Source: DRYS01 sp964491605 | Lineage (GTDB): Archaea > Thermoproteota > CALKCG01 > B24 > DRYS01 | Assembly (NCBI GenBank): GCA_964491605.1 | Contig: CAZBGY010000003.1 | Location: forward strand, 56,133 to 120,132 | Reading direction: 5' to 3' | DNA length: 64,000 bases | Shown: in pieces, positions 43,795 to 52,604 of the stretch | How the letters are laid out: each line of letters starts with the position of its first letter | Position numbering within the stretch: the stretch's first letter is position 1 | Notes under the pieces: generated by a model | Databases searched by the model: none | The model's input: the letters and a program-made list of their open reading frames with translations, nothing else | What the model was told of the DNA's origin: nothing | Program-made: the position numbers and the translations under genes

Positions 43795-44441
43795 TAGTTT
43801 TAGAGTAAATAGTTGAGGTTGTTAACGAAAATTGAACTATTAAAGGCTTAAAAGATAATTCAGACAATTTCACTTCCCTTTTATATACGTTGTAATCGTG
43901 GGAATTATTAAGGTATTTAAAGTTTAGAGAGGGAAAGAATGGGGTTGTGGAATATGCTTTAGCTTTAATCCTTTACGGGATCTAATAGTGCTTACTATGC
44001 TCTTTCTTTAGGTCATGTATATTTTATGATAGGCTAAAGTTGAATATGGAAGGATTTCCATGTCGAAAATTACCATCCATATATCTCTACCCATATAGAG
44101 CATTTTCTCTGCATAACATGTAATTATCCATGTGAGGATGTATACTGTGGAGCTGTAAAGGAAAATGGGGTAGTATAGAAGCTTACCGCTACGGTATTAG
44201 CTGCTTAACGTAAATTCAGCTAACAGCATTCTCCTTCATCGTATAATAACATCACCCTTTCGATAAGTACATCGATATCAATTAGATTAGATGAATCTCC
44301 AGTCGTTTTCATACCTCATAGAGCTTTAACCCTATATCGAAAACTCTGAGACTACCTCTCAGATGAAAGCTATCCAATAATATAGGCGACGTGAAACTTT
44401 AATGAGTTAACCGTTAGAGTGTTAAGATAGGTTGGATTATT
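43795..44441. other. gene-free, probably decayed stretch
   Basis: No intact gene. Short coding-like pieces (for example around 43945-43975, reading VVEYALALILYG) are broken by stops. Nothing assignable. The right end should hold the promoter of the URO-D gene; CTTTAATG at 44397-44404 is a possible TATA element. Confidence 0.35.
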
Positions 44442-45497
44442 ATGGGCTATGATAGAGCTCTATCGGCGTTGTATCTTGAGGAGGGTGATAGAGTTGCGCA
44501 GATAGAATTCCTATCGCATACCGAGTTTATAGCAAAAGCTTCAGGTTTAGATCCATTTAAGCATCCAGAGGAGGCTCGAGCTAAAGCTTTCACCAAACTA
44601 GATCTTGATATGATATGGTTTACATATACTCCCTTCGAAGATTTCATCAGAAGGAGATATGGAAGCATCGAGAGGAGAGGAGATTCATGGTCTAGAGCGT
44701 ATCCTACGGAGTGGAGGATCCCAGAGGTTAAGTCTCCCGATGACATCCTTGACTTTGATCCCTTCGATGAATGGGATATACCGACCTTAGAGGAACTGAT
44801 AGAGGAGTTCAGGAGGATCCATTATAGAATTCAAGCGATCTATAGGAGGCAGCTGGTTCCTGGAGGTACTTATCACACATGCTTGATGTGGCTCATCAAA
44901 ATGTTCGGTTTGGACTGGACTATTAAAGCAGCCTATGCTAATCCTAGAGACTTCGAGAAGCTTATAGATAGATTTGGTAGGCTCTCGCTACTCGAAGCAA
45001 GAGCATGGTCCAAAACAGATATAAAGGCGTTCATAAGTCACGATGATATATGCTATACGCGCGGCCCGTTTTTCCCTATAAAATGGATGCGTAGATACCT
45101 GTTTCCATGGTATAATCGAATATGGAACGAATTAAAGTTAGAAAATATAGTAGTCCTCTTCTGTACGGATGGTGATATAACACCTATAATAGATGATATA
45201 GTCGATGCTGGAGCTGATGGCTTCATAATCGAGGAATGCTCTAATCTAAACCTCATAGCCGAGAGATATGGGAATGAGAAGGTTATAATAGGCGGCGTAG
45301 ATGTAGGCGTACTGACATACGGCACGGTAAACGATGTTATAAGTGAGGTTAGGAGGTGCCTGAAAGCGGCCGGCTTCTATCCAGGCTACTTCATAAACGT
45401 TTCAGGTTCGATACCAGATAACGTACCTATAATAAATCTTGAAACCTACTTTAAAGCGGTTAAAAAGTATGGATTAAGACCGATTAAAAGCGTCTAA
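44442..45497 (+). CDS. uroporphyrinogen decarboxylase-family (URO-D) protein
   Basis: A 351-residue TIM-barrel protein of the URO-D superfamily, which includes heme-pathway HemE and corrinoid:coenzyme M methyltransferases such as MtaA. Supporting blocks are FISHDDICYTRGPFFPIKWMRRY (strand with the zinc/substrate-side Asp), IVVLFCTDGDITPIIDDIVDAGADG, and the C-terminal VIIGGVDVGVLTYGT. It lacks the N-terminal RQAGR-like motif of HemE, so it is more likely a methyl-transfer or related enzyme. No corrinoid protein gene is adjacent, so substrate is unknown. Confidence 0.7.
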   Translation: MGYDRALSALYLEEGDRVAQIEFLSHTEFIAKASGLDPFKHPEEARAKAFTKLDLDMIWFTYTPFEDFIRRRYGSIERRGDSWSRAYPTEWRIPEVKSPDDILDFDPFDEWDIPTLEELIEEFRRIHYRIQAIYRRQLVPGGTYHTCLMWLIKMFGLDWTIKAAYANPRDFEKLIDRFGRLSLLEARAWSKTDIKAFISHDDICYTRGPFFPIKWMRRYLFPWYNRIWNELKLENIVVLFCTDGDITPIIDDIVDAGADGFIIEECSNLNLIAERYGNEKVIIGGVDVGVLTYGTVNDVISEVRRCLKAAGFYPGYFINVSGSIPDNVPIINLETYFKAVKKYGLRPIKSV

Positions 45498-45693
45498 TTA
45501 TCTTCTTCAAACATAGCTACATCACGTATAGGCTGGGTAGAATCTAGCATACCGTTGAATCATATCGCAAATTTAACAAACGTTTACACTCTGATAGATT
45601 GAAGATAAGTTGTATTCATACTTTACCGTCCTGCTACTTCTTTCTAGTCGATAGGGTAGGTATGAGATGGGTGGAATGAAGCTAGATTCGAAG

Positions 45694-45714
45694 ATTAGCC
45701 TTATCTAGGCTAAT
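45694..45714 (+). promoter_or_regulatory. perfect hairpin just ahead of the LarA-like gene
   Basis: ATTAGCCT and AGGCTAAT pair perfectly (8 bp) around the loop TATCT, ending 9 bases before the TTG start. It could be an operator palindrome for a dimeric regulator, or a leader hairpin near the translation start. Confidence 0.4.
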
Positions 45715-45723
45715 TATATCTAA

Positions 45724-47046
45724 TTGATCGAGATGATCTGCAAGAGCGGATATAGTTTGAATGCATGGTTTCCTGAAGCAAGGTTTCCTAGGATGGCTTT
45801 GATACGTCAAAGGATTGCCTCCCCTAAACTTGAGGATTTCGTATCCGAGATAAGGTGCGAGTTGCGTAGGATAGGTTTAGCCGATAAGATTAAGCCAGGT
45901 ATGAGGATCGCTATCACAGCTGGTAGTCGTGGGATAGCTCATTACCCTGAGATCTTAGCTACCGTCGTGGAGGAAGTGAGAAAAGCTGGTGGAAACCCAT
46001 TTCTAGTTCCAGCTATGGGTAGTCATGGTGGAGCTACCGCGGAGGGGCAGTTAGAGGTTCTTAGAGAGCTAGGTATAACACCTGATAGCGTGGGAGCACC
46101 TATACTTGCGACTATGGAGGTTGAGGAGGTGGGAAAGATAGATGGAAGTATCCCAGTCTACGTCGATAAGTATGCCTTGAAGGCTGATGGCATCATAGTC
46201 GTCGGACGAGTTAAGCCTCATACAGATTTTAAGGATAGGATAGAGAGCGGGTTGATGAAGATGATGGCTATAGGTCTTGGAAAGCAGAAAGGTGCTGAAA
46301 CGATACACATGTATAAATCTGAGGGTTATCATAGATTGATACCTGCAGCGGCTAGGCTTATCATAGAGAAACTCCCGATACTATTGGGTTTAGCCGTAGT
46401 CGAGAATGCTTTCCACGAGATAGCCATAGTTAAAGCAATAGAGCCGAAGGATATAGAGGAGGAGGAAGCAAAGCTACTGGAGAAAGCTAAGGAACTACTT
46501 GCAAGGATACCGTTCAAGGATATCGATGTACTGATAATCGATGAGATAGGTAAGGATATAAGCGGTGCAGGTATGGATACGAACGTCGTCGGTAGATTCT
46601 GGCTTCCAGGGGAGAATGACCCTCGTACACCTAACATAAAGGTTATAGTAGTTCTAGATCTGACGGAGAAGAGTCATGGAAACGCTGTAGGTATAGGGCT
46701 AGCTGATATAACTACCGAGAGGCTTGTGAGGAAGATAGATTACAGGAGTACATTCATAAACGCTCTTACGAGCGGACATCCTATAACGGCGAAGATTCCT
46801 ATATTCCTTCCAAGCGATCGCGATGCTATAGCAGCAGCACTCCACCTATGCAGACCTATCGATCCGCTGGAAGCTAAGATCGTAAGGATAAGGAACACGT
46901 TAGAGCTGGAGAGGATGTGGATATCTGAAAGCTTGTATAAGAAAGTGAAAAGGGATTCAGAGCTCGGAAGGAAGATCGAAATATTGAGGGAGCCGGAGGA
47001 TATCAGGTTCGATGAGAAGGGAAACCTTCTTCGCGAATACTACTAG
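45724..47046 (+). CDS. LarA/DUF2088-like protein
   Basis: A 440-residue member of the lactate racemase LarA N-terminal (DUF2088) superfamily. Family blocks are ITAGSRGIAHYPEILATVVEEVRKAGGNPFLVPAMGSHGGA (shown in its Gly-rich parts ITAGSRG and PAMGSHGGAT), VVGRVKPHTDF with the His/Lys pair, and the late GNAVGIGLADITTERLV. LarA itself uses a nickel-pincer nucleotide; other members are racemases or epimerases of hydroxy acids. The start is TTG at 45724 or ATG at 45733. A perfect hairpin lies just upstream. Confidence 0.75.
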   Translation: MIEMICKSGYSLNAWFPEARFPRMALIRQRIASPKLEDFVSEIRCELRRIGLADKIKPGMRIAITAGSRGIAHYPEILATVVEEVRKAGGNPFLVPAMGSHGGATAEGQLEVLRELGITPDSVGAPILATMEVEEVGKIDGSIPVYVDKYALKADGIIVVGRVKPHTDFKDRIESGLMKMMAIGLGKQKGAETIHMYKSEGYHRLIPAAARLIIEKLPILLGLAVVENAFHEIAIVKAIEPKDIEEEEAKLLEKAKELLARIPFKDIDVLIIDEIGKDISGAGMDTNVVGRFWLPGENDPRTPNIKVIVVLDLTEKSHGNAVGIGLADITTERLVRKIDYRSTFINALTSGHPITAKIPIFLPSDRDAIAAALHLCRPIDPLEAKIVRIRNTLELERMWISESLYKKVKRDSELGRKIEILREPEDIRFDEKGNLLREYY

Positions 47047-47084
47047 CATGAAAACGGATTTAGATAATGCTTCCTCGAGATGGG

Positions 47085-47287
47085 TGGTGGGGCCGACCGG
47101 ATTCGAACCGGCGACCTGCGGGTTTACCCGTGCTCCAGCTCGATCTTCATCCCTTCATGGTCTGCAAACCCGTCTATCTAGCACCCTGGAGCCCTTAACG
47201 GGGTTCCGGCATCATAGCTGGAACCCTGCCGTCCTGCCTTTCCAGTAAACCTACCTATCGGTAGGTTTAAGGCTGGACTACGGCCCC
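47085..47287 (-). tRNA. tRNA-Trp (anticodon CCA) with three inferred introns, CCA encoded
   Basis: The acceptor GGGGCCG/CGGCCCC, D stem GTCC/GGAC and T arm GCCGG-TTCGAAT-CCGGT are intact, with A73 and an encoded CCA, but 203 nt separate the ends. Removing about 32 nt in the D loop (47270-47239), 33 nt after base 28 (47227-47195) and 62 nt after base 37 (47185-47124) leaves a 76-nt tRNA. It has D loop AGCC-GGCA, anticodon stem GCGGG/CCCGC and loop CTCCAGA. Each insert has its own hairpin (TAAACCTACC/GGTAGGTTTA, GGGTTCC/GGAACCC, GCTCCAG/CTGGAGC). Boundaries in the D loop are the least certain. Confidence 0.8.
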
Positions 47288-47349
47288 ACCATATATAGGA
47301 GTAGAGTTCTATTCTCCTTATAAAGTTTGATCGTAGTTCGGTCTAGATG

Positions 47350-47517
47350 TTAATATAGCTCCTCGTCGAATTTAGATTCGAAGGGTAACTCCTTCAGTAT
47401 TAGATCCCTTATAGCGAATCTTATAGCTTCAGCTCTATTAGGGTATAGCTTCAGCTCGACGAGTCTATCCAAAGCTTTAAGGTAGACTTCAGGTAGATAT
47501 ATACTAACCAGCTTCAT
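47350..47517 (-). CDS. ribbon-helix-helix (CopG-like) transcription regulator
   Basis: A 55-residue protein beginning MKLVSIYLPEVYLKALDRLV, a beta strand then helix 1, followed by KLYPNRAEAIRFAIRDLIL, the turn and helix 2 of a ribbon-helix-helix fold. The P-N-R-A-E-A-I-R motif is typical of CopG/NikR-like DNA-binding domains. The protein is just the DNA-binding unit with a short acidic tail, so it would act as a dimer. It sits between tRNA-Trp and the MiaB-like gene on the same strand. Its target is unknown. Confidence 0.8.
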   Translation of the reverse strand: MKLVSIYLPEVYLKALDRLVELKLYPNRAEAIRFAIRDLILKELPFESKFDEELY

Positions 47518-47691
47518 CTTAAACCCACCCTTACTTACTATAATTGATGCTAGATGCTTGAAAAGGTTGGTAGTTAACCTGTAATACCATCTAGATGCAA
47601 GACTTAAAAATACTAGGATCTGGAAGCGGGAAACCCTTACACTGTTTAGATATCTAGCTTCACCATTTACTAGCGTACAGATTTTAGTTTT

Positions 47692-48975
47692 CTAAGCTAA
47701 AACTTCTCCTAAAAGGTGATATGGGTATACCTCGACGATCCTAACCTTTATCCTAGCGCCTAGGCTGAGAGTATCATCTTTCAGTACTATAGGCTTATAC
47801 CAGATGTTTCGACCTATGAGACTTCCCGGCTTCAATCCTTCCTCATCTACTAGAACTTCACCGCTCCATCCTAGCCATACGCGTCTATTCCTAGATAACG
47901 CTACCTCTCTAGCTATCTCAGAGGCTACACGGCTCCGTTCGCTCACTATACCAGATGGGAGGAGCTTCATCTTAGCAGCTTCAGTTAACGGTCTAGCTCC
48001 GAATTTAGAAATATTAACTGAATCGTATTCAACCTCCTTTATGAGGTCTATGGTTGATTGGAAGTCTTCATCGGTTTCCGATGGGAAGCCTACTATTATG
48101 TCTGTAGCTATGGATAGCTTATCGACGTTGCTCCTAAGCCTATCCACTATCTCAAGGTAATCTTCGACCGTATACATCCTACGCATAAGCTTCAGGATTC
48201 TGTTACTACCGGATTGTACAGGGAGATGAACGAATTTGAAGCATTTCTCGTTATTCAAGCATTCTATAAGATCATCTACCATAGGTTTCACGTATGCGGG
48301 ATTCATCATACCTACCCTAACGTAGAAATCTCCCTCGATCGATAAGATACGCTTCAATAGATCTGTAAGCTTTAACCCTATATCGAACCCGTAGCATGCA
48401 TTATCCTGGCTTGTAATCCATATCTCCCTACATCCATCGGCTAAAGCTCTTCTAACCTCCTCGATTATCATATTAGGTGGATAGCTTACCAGCTTACCCC
48501 TAGCGAACCTGACTTGGCAGAAACTACATGCGCTTAAGCAACCTTGAGCTATCTCCACTATCCCTACGATAGGATTACGTCTAACCCTAGGCATACAGAT
48601 ATTGTAACCTTCACGTTCGAGGAATACAGCTCTACCACCATCTAGAGCTATCTTCACAGCATCCACTATCCTAGAGATTGATGATGGACCTATAAGGGAA
48701 GCTCTAGGATTCAACCTCTCCACGATACCTCTTTCAACCATAGGCATACACCCTGCTACTATGAGGGGTTTACCCTCCTCTGTAAGTTTCGAAATCCTAT
48801 GTATCATCCTATGCTCTGTAGGTGTCTTAACTATACATGTAACTATGATGTTTATATCCGAATCCATACTATCGGATACTATACGGTAGCCTGCTCTACT
48901 TAGTAATCCTTGCATAATCTCAGCTTCAGCTACACTCGAACTGCATCCATAAACTTCGAAGTATACGTTAACCAT
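47692..48975 (-). CDS. archaeal MiaB-like tRNA methylthiotransferase (CDKAL1/MtaB type)
   Basis: A 427-residue radical-SAM enzyme that adds methylthio to t6A37 of tRNA. The N-terminal UPF0004 domain has its Fe-S cysteines in VYFEVYGCSSS, VTCIVKT and VAGCMPM. The radical SAM cluster is CLSACSFC, followed by WITSQDNACYG. A C-terminal TRAM domain ends the protein. In archaea and eukaryotes this is the e-MtaB/CDKAL1 group. A ubiquitin-like gene lies just upstream on the same strand (14-base gap), so they may share a transcript. Confidence 0.85.
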   Translation of the reverse strand: MVNVYFEVYGCSSSVAEAEIMQGLLSRAGYRIVSDSMDSDINIIVTCIVKTPTEHRMIHRISKLTEEGKPLIVAGCMPMVERGIVERLNPRASLIGPSSISRIVDAVKIALDGGRAVFLEREGYNICMPRVRRNPIVGIVEIAQGCLSACSFCQVRFARGKLVSYPPNMIIEEVRRALADGCREIWITSQDNACYGFDIGLKLTDLLKRILSIEGDFYVRVGMMNPAYVKPMVDDLIECLNNEKCFKFVHLPVQSGSNRILKLMRRMYTVEDYLEIVDRLRSNVDKLSIATDIIVGFPSETDEDFQSTIDLIKEVEYDSVNISKFGARPLTEAAKMKLLPSGIVSERSRVASEIAREVALSRNRRVWLGWSGEVLVDEEGLKPGSLIGRNIWYKPIVLKDDTLSLGARIKVRIVEVYPYHLLGEVLA

Positions 48976-48989
48976 GACTCGATAGATTT

Positions 48990-49316
48990 TTAACCTCCAC
49001 CTATAGGTGGTATGATAGCTAGGATATCGCCATCCTTAACGTTGATACTGGAAGCTTTAGCTCTATCTAAACCTGCACCGTTGAGGACTAGGTATAACCT
49101 CTCCTCCTTCAGATTCTCTTCGAGATATCGGCGAAATTCTTCACCGAATCTATCGCTAAGCTTCTCTATCACATCGGCTACGGTGAAGCCTGGCTTAACC
49201 TCTACGGATACTTCTCTAGAGCCTGCTATCTCTCTAAGCCTAGCGAATAAGCGGACTTTAACCTCCATATCATTCATTATCTTGTTAGAATCTAGGAGAT
49301 AAGGGTTTACCATCAT
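48990..49316 (-). CDS. MoaD/ThiS-like ubiquitin-fold small archaeal modifier protein
   Basis: A protein of up to 108 residues with a beta-grasp fold: MEVKVRLFARLREIAGSREV, VADVIEKLSDRFG, LYLVLNG and the terminal IPPIGGG with the exposed Gly-Gly used for thiocarboxylation or conjugation. It may serve as sulphur donor for molybdopterin or tRNA thiolation, or as a SAMP protein tag. The fold begins at Met17 (49268), so the true start may be there rather than at 49316. The MiaB-like gene just downstream makes a link with tRNA sulphur chemistry possible. Confidence 0.8.
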   Translation of the reverse strand: MMVNPYLLDSNKIMNDMEVKVRLFARLREIAGSREVSVEVKPGFTVADVIEKLSDRFGEEFRRYLEENLKEERLYLVLNGAGLDRAKASSINVKDGDILAIIPPIGGG

Positions 49317-49397
49317 ATCGATAGGCTTATACTATACCTCGATTCGATAGCTAGGAGGGAAACATTTTTAGGCTTTGAAGATAGGTAACGATCATCC

Positions 49398-52300
49398 GTG
49401 GAGAGCAAGTTATCTATACGCGAGATCGAGAGGCGGTTCATGGATTTCCTAGCATCGACCTTCATCGATTTCAAATCGATAGATTCGTGGATGCATGGAG
49501 GTGTAGATATTACCCTCCCATACTTTATAAGAGTTTCACCGGATGATACGCTTAGATTCGAGAAGACTGTAGATATAGCCGGTATCGATGGAGCTAGATG
49601 GCTTCTCCGCTTAGATATAACGGGTAACGGGTTGCTCATCGTCGATGGAGAAGCGTATCAAGGTATCGATAACCAGCATCGTATCGCTACGCTAGAGCCG
49701 GGGAGAAGGCATATAGCTTTGGAGGCGACTTCACGTAGATTATTCGGTGAGAATCCGTGGATGTTCTCCTTCATAGCTTCGAACCTATCGGCTGTACTAT
49801 GGGATGAATTCAGCTTAGCTTTATCGCTTATAGATCTACTATCCTTAGCGCAGAATGAGAAGGATCTGATACCGCATCTATCGAGAGCTGCATCCAGAAT
49901 AGAGTTAACGCCGAGTGTATCCCAAATTTACGCCTTAGCTCGTACACTCTACGGATACCTGATAATCGAGAGTCTACCTGAATATAGGATGCTTAGATGG
50001 GATCTAGGATACGTAGCATCCGTCTACGGTGAGAAAGTTATCGAGGGGTCTTTAAGCGATACGGCTAAACCGCATACTAGAGAGGTACGTGAAACAGGAA
50101 AGATGATTGAAGAAGCTTTAAGCGGCATACTCGTAGACGAACCTAGGATCGGTAGGATATATCTCTTCGGTCATAGTCATATCGATACAGCTTGGCTCTG
50201 GCCTTTCAGCGAAACTAAGAGGAAGATACTGAGGACGTTCTCGACTATAGCTAGGCTTGCAAGCATGGGTTATAGATTTACCTATGCTCAGAGCGGTGCA
50301 CAGAATTATAAATGGCTTGAGGAGGATCAGAAGCTTTTCTCTACTGTAAAGAGATTGGTAGATGAGGGGTTATGGCTTCCGGTAGGCGGTATGTGGGTTG
50401 AATCTGATACACAGCTCGTATCAGGTGAATCTCTAGCTAGACAGTTCCTATACGGGCAGAGATACTTCGAGGAGAAGTTTGGTAGAAGGTGTAGGATAGG
50501 ATGGCTTCCAGATAGCTTCGGATTCTCAGCTCAACTACCTCAGATTATGAGGAGGAGCGGTATCGAAGTTTTCGTAACACATAAAGTTATGTGGAACGAT
50601 ACGAACGAGTTCCCGTACCACGCCTTCGTATGGGAGGGCCTCGACGGTACGAGGATAATAACCCATATAATAGTAGCATCCTACAACGGTGTTATGACTG
50701 CTTCAGAGCTATACAGTATGTGGGGTAGGTATAAGCAGAGAGATAAAGCACCCGCAATATATTCGTACGGGTATGGGGATGGTGGGGGAGGACCAACCTT
50801 CACTATGCTCGAAAGATTGAAGCTATTGAAGAAGTTGAGGATCCTACCAGAACTAATCGAAGCTCCTAGTGAGGATGAGTATGTAGGAGCGTTGCGAAGC
50901 GTGGAAGAAGCTCTACCGGTATGGAGGGGGGAGATATATAACGAGTATCATAGAGGGGTTTACACGACGAATATACATGTTAAGCAGGTTATGAGTAGGG
51001 TCGAAGCTGAAGCGATATGGGCTGAAACATCGTCTACGATAGCTAGTAGCCTAGGTTTGATATTGTACCCGTGGAATGATGTGAAAGCCGCATGGGAGAG
51101 GATACTTAGGTGTCAATTCCACGATGTACTTCCAGGATCATCGAATAGGGAGGCATACATAGAAGCTTTCGAGGATCTAGAGAGAGCTTGGATCGATTTA
51201 GCTAAGATCACGGAGAATTCGCTTAAACGTATAGCCGAAGACGTGTATGCGCAGAGGGGTAGTATAATCGTCTTCAACCGTCTACCATGGATGGTTAGAG
51301 CGATCCTAGAGCTTCCTAGAGGATTTTATAAAACATATGATGGCGTACCGATAGATACGCAGTCTATGGATGATCGCACCGTAGCTCCGCTTGATATCCC
51401 TGCGTTAGGCTATACGGTAATAGTACCTAGCCTAGATGGATCTACGGGAAGCGGCACCATAGCTGTGGATGTACCTGATGGGATAGTACTCGAGAATGAG
51501 TATATTAAGGTTAAGGTGAAGCGTGACGGATGCTTCGAAAGCATATACGATAAGGAAGTTGGAAGGGAGGTTCTCGCAGCTCCGAGCAACGTTATAGAGG
51601 TTCACGTAGATAAACCTGGAAGTTTCGATGCATGGGATGTGGAGAGAGTAACCGTAGAGATTCCAGGCGTGAAGCCTGATCTAGCGGAGGAAGCTAGGAT
51701 AATAGTGAACGGACCAGTATTCGCTAGTGTTAGGAGTAACTATAGATACGGGGATTCCACCATAGAACAGACTATAACCCTGTATAAAGGTTCTAGGCTT
51801 ATAAGGGTGGATATAACACTAGATTGGCATGAAAAGAATAGGTTGGTTAAGGTATGGTTTAAACCAGATGTGAAAACTGAGGATGCATACTTCGAGGTAC
51901 CGTTCGGCGTGGTTAAGAGATCTATGATCGTGAAGGATTCTTGGGATGAAGCTAGATTCGAGGTGCCGGCGCTTAGATGGGTGGATGTATCTGATGGGTA
52001 TAGAGGCTTCGCTATAATCGCTACCGATAGGCATGGATACACTGTTAGGGAGGGTAGGATAGGGCTAAGTCTACTTAAATCCCCGTTGATGCCGAACCCG
52101 TGGTCGGATCTAGGATTACATAAGACGACATACTACGTATACCCGCATATAGGGGATTATAGGGTTGGAGAGGTTTATAGGAGGGCGTACGAGGTTTGGA
52201 GTGGAGTTAAATGGGTAGTTAAGGATAATGATGGAGGTAGGCTTCCTCCAAGCTATAGTCTTCTAGAAGTCCCACACGGCGTTATAATCGAATGCATCAA

Positions 52301-52511
52301 ACTTAGCGAGGAAGGGAGAGGTATCGTAATACGATTCTATGAGGTGGAGGGGGGTGAGCGTACGGTAGAGCTTAAATTACCTGGATGCTTCGATGTCTAT
52401 GAATTAAACTTACTGGAGGATGCTATCGGAAGGATAGCTTATAATACGGATACGATTAAACTATGCTTCAAACCATTCGAGATAAAGACGATACTACTTT
52501 CGAAAACTTAG
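49398..52511 (+). CDS. GH38 alpha-mannosidase
   Basis: A 1037-residue glycoside hydrolase family 38 enzyme. The N-terminal accessory part is followed by the catalytic alpha-beta barrel with zinc motif GHSHIDTAWLWPF (about residues 257-269). Nucleophile Asp is in GWLPDSFGFSAQLPQI (about 372), and further blocks are YGYGDGGGGPT and TNIHVKQVMSRVEAEA. Large beta domains follow to the C-terminus. No signal peptide is seen, so it may act inside the cell on imported or glycoprotein-derived mannosides. It is followed by a GH10 enzyme and a dead GH2 mannosidase. Confidence 0.9.
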   Translation: MESKLSIREIERRFMDFLASTFIDFKSIDSWMHGGVDITLPYFIRVSPDDTLRFEKTVDIAGIDGARWLLRLDITGNGLLIVDGEAYQGIDNQHRIATLEPGRRHIALEATSRRLFGENPWMFSFIASNLSAVLWDEFSLALSLIDLLSLAQNEKDLIPHLSRAASRIELTPSVSQIYALARTLYGYLIIESLPEYRMLRWDLGYVASVYGEKVIEGSLSDTAKPHTREVRETGKMIEEALSGILVDEPRIGRIYLFGHSHIDTAWLWPFSETKRKILRTFSTIARLASMGYRFTYAQSGAQNYKWLEEDQKLFSTVKRLVDEGLWLPVGGMWVESDTQLVSGESLARQFLYGQRYFEEKFGRRCRIGWLPDSFGFSAQLPQIMRRSGIEVFVTHKVMWNDTNEFPYHAFVWEGLDGTRIITHIIVASYNGVMTASELYSMWGRYKQRDKAPAIYSYGYGDGGGGPTFTMLERLKLLKKLRILPELIEAPSEDEYVGALRSVEEALPVWRGEIYNEYHRGVYTTNIHVKQVMSRVEAEAIWAETSSTIASSLGLILYPWNDVKAAWERILRCQFHDVLPGSSNREAYIEAFEDLERAWIDLAKITENSLKRIAEDVYAQRGSIIVFNRLPWMVRAILELPRGFYKTYDGVPIDTQSMDDRTVAPLDIPALGYTVIVPSLDGSTGSGTIAVDVPDGIVLENEYIKVKVKRDGCFESIYDKEVGREVLAAPSNVIEVHVDKPGSFDAWDVERVTVEIPGVKPDLAEEARIIVNGPVFASVRSNYRYGDSTIEQTITLYKGSRLIRVDITLDWHEKNRLVKVWFKPDVKTEDAYFEVPFGVVKRSMIVKDSWDEARFEVPALRWVDVSDGYRGFAIIATDRHGYTVREGRIGLSLLKSPLMPNPWSDLGLHKTTYYVYPHIGDYRVGEVYRRAYEVWSGVKWVVKDNDGGRLPPSYSLLEVPHGVIIECIKLSEEGRGIVIRFYEVEGGERTVELKLPGCFDVYELNLLEDAIGRIAYNTDTIKLCFKPFEIKTILLSKT

Positions 52512-52604
52512 AAATCGAGCCGTATGGATGAGAAAACCGTATAGATTAGGACCCCTCTAAAAATTTTTACGCATATCTAGCAAGTTTTACGTTTAGAATG
52601 AGAG

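Noticed and set aside
47085..47287. tRNA-Cys (GCA) reading of this locus
   Set aside because: CGGGT-TTGCAGA-ACCCG can be drawn, but discriminator A, the acceptor stem and the variable loop length do not fit Cys, whereas the Trp solution gives standard lengths throughout.
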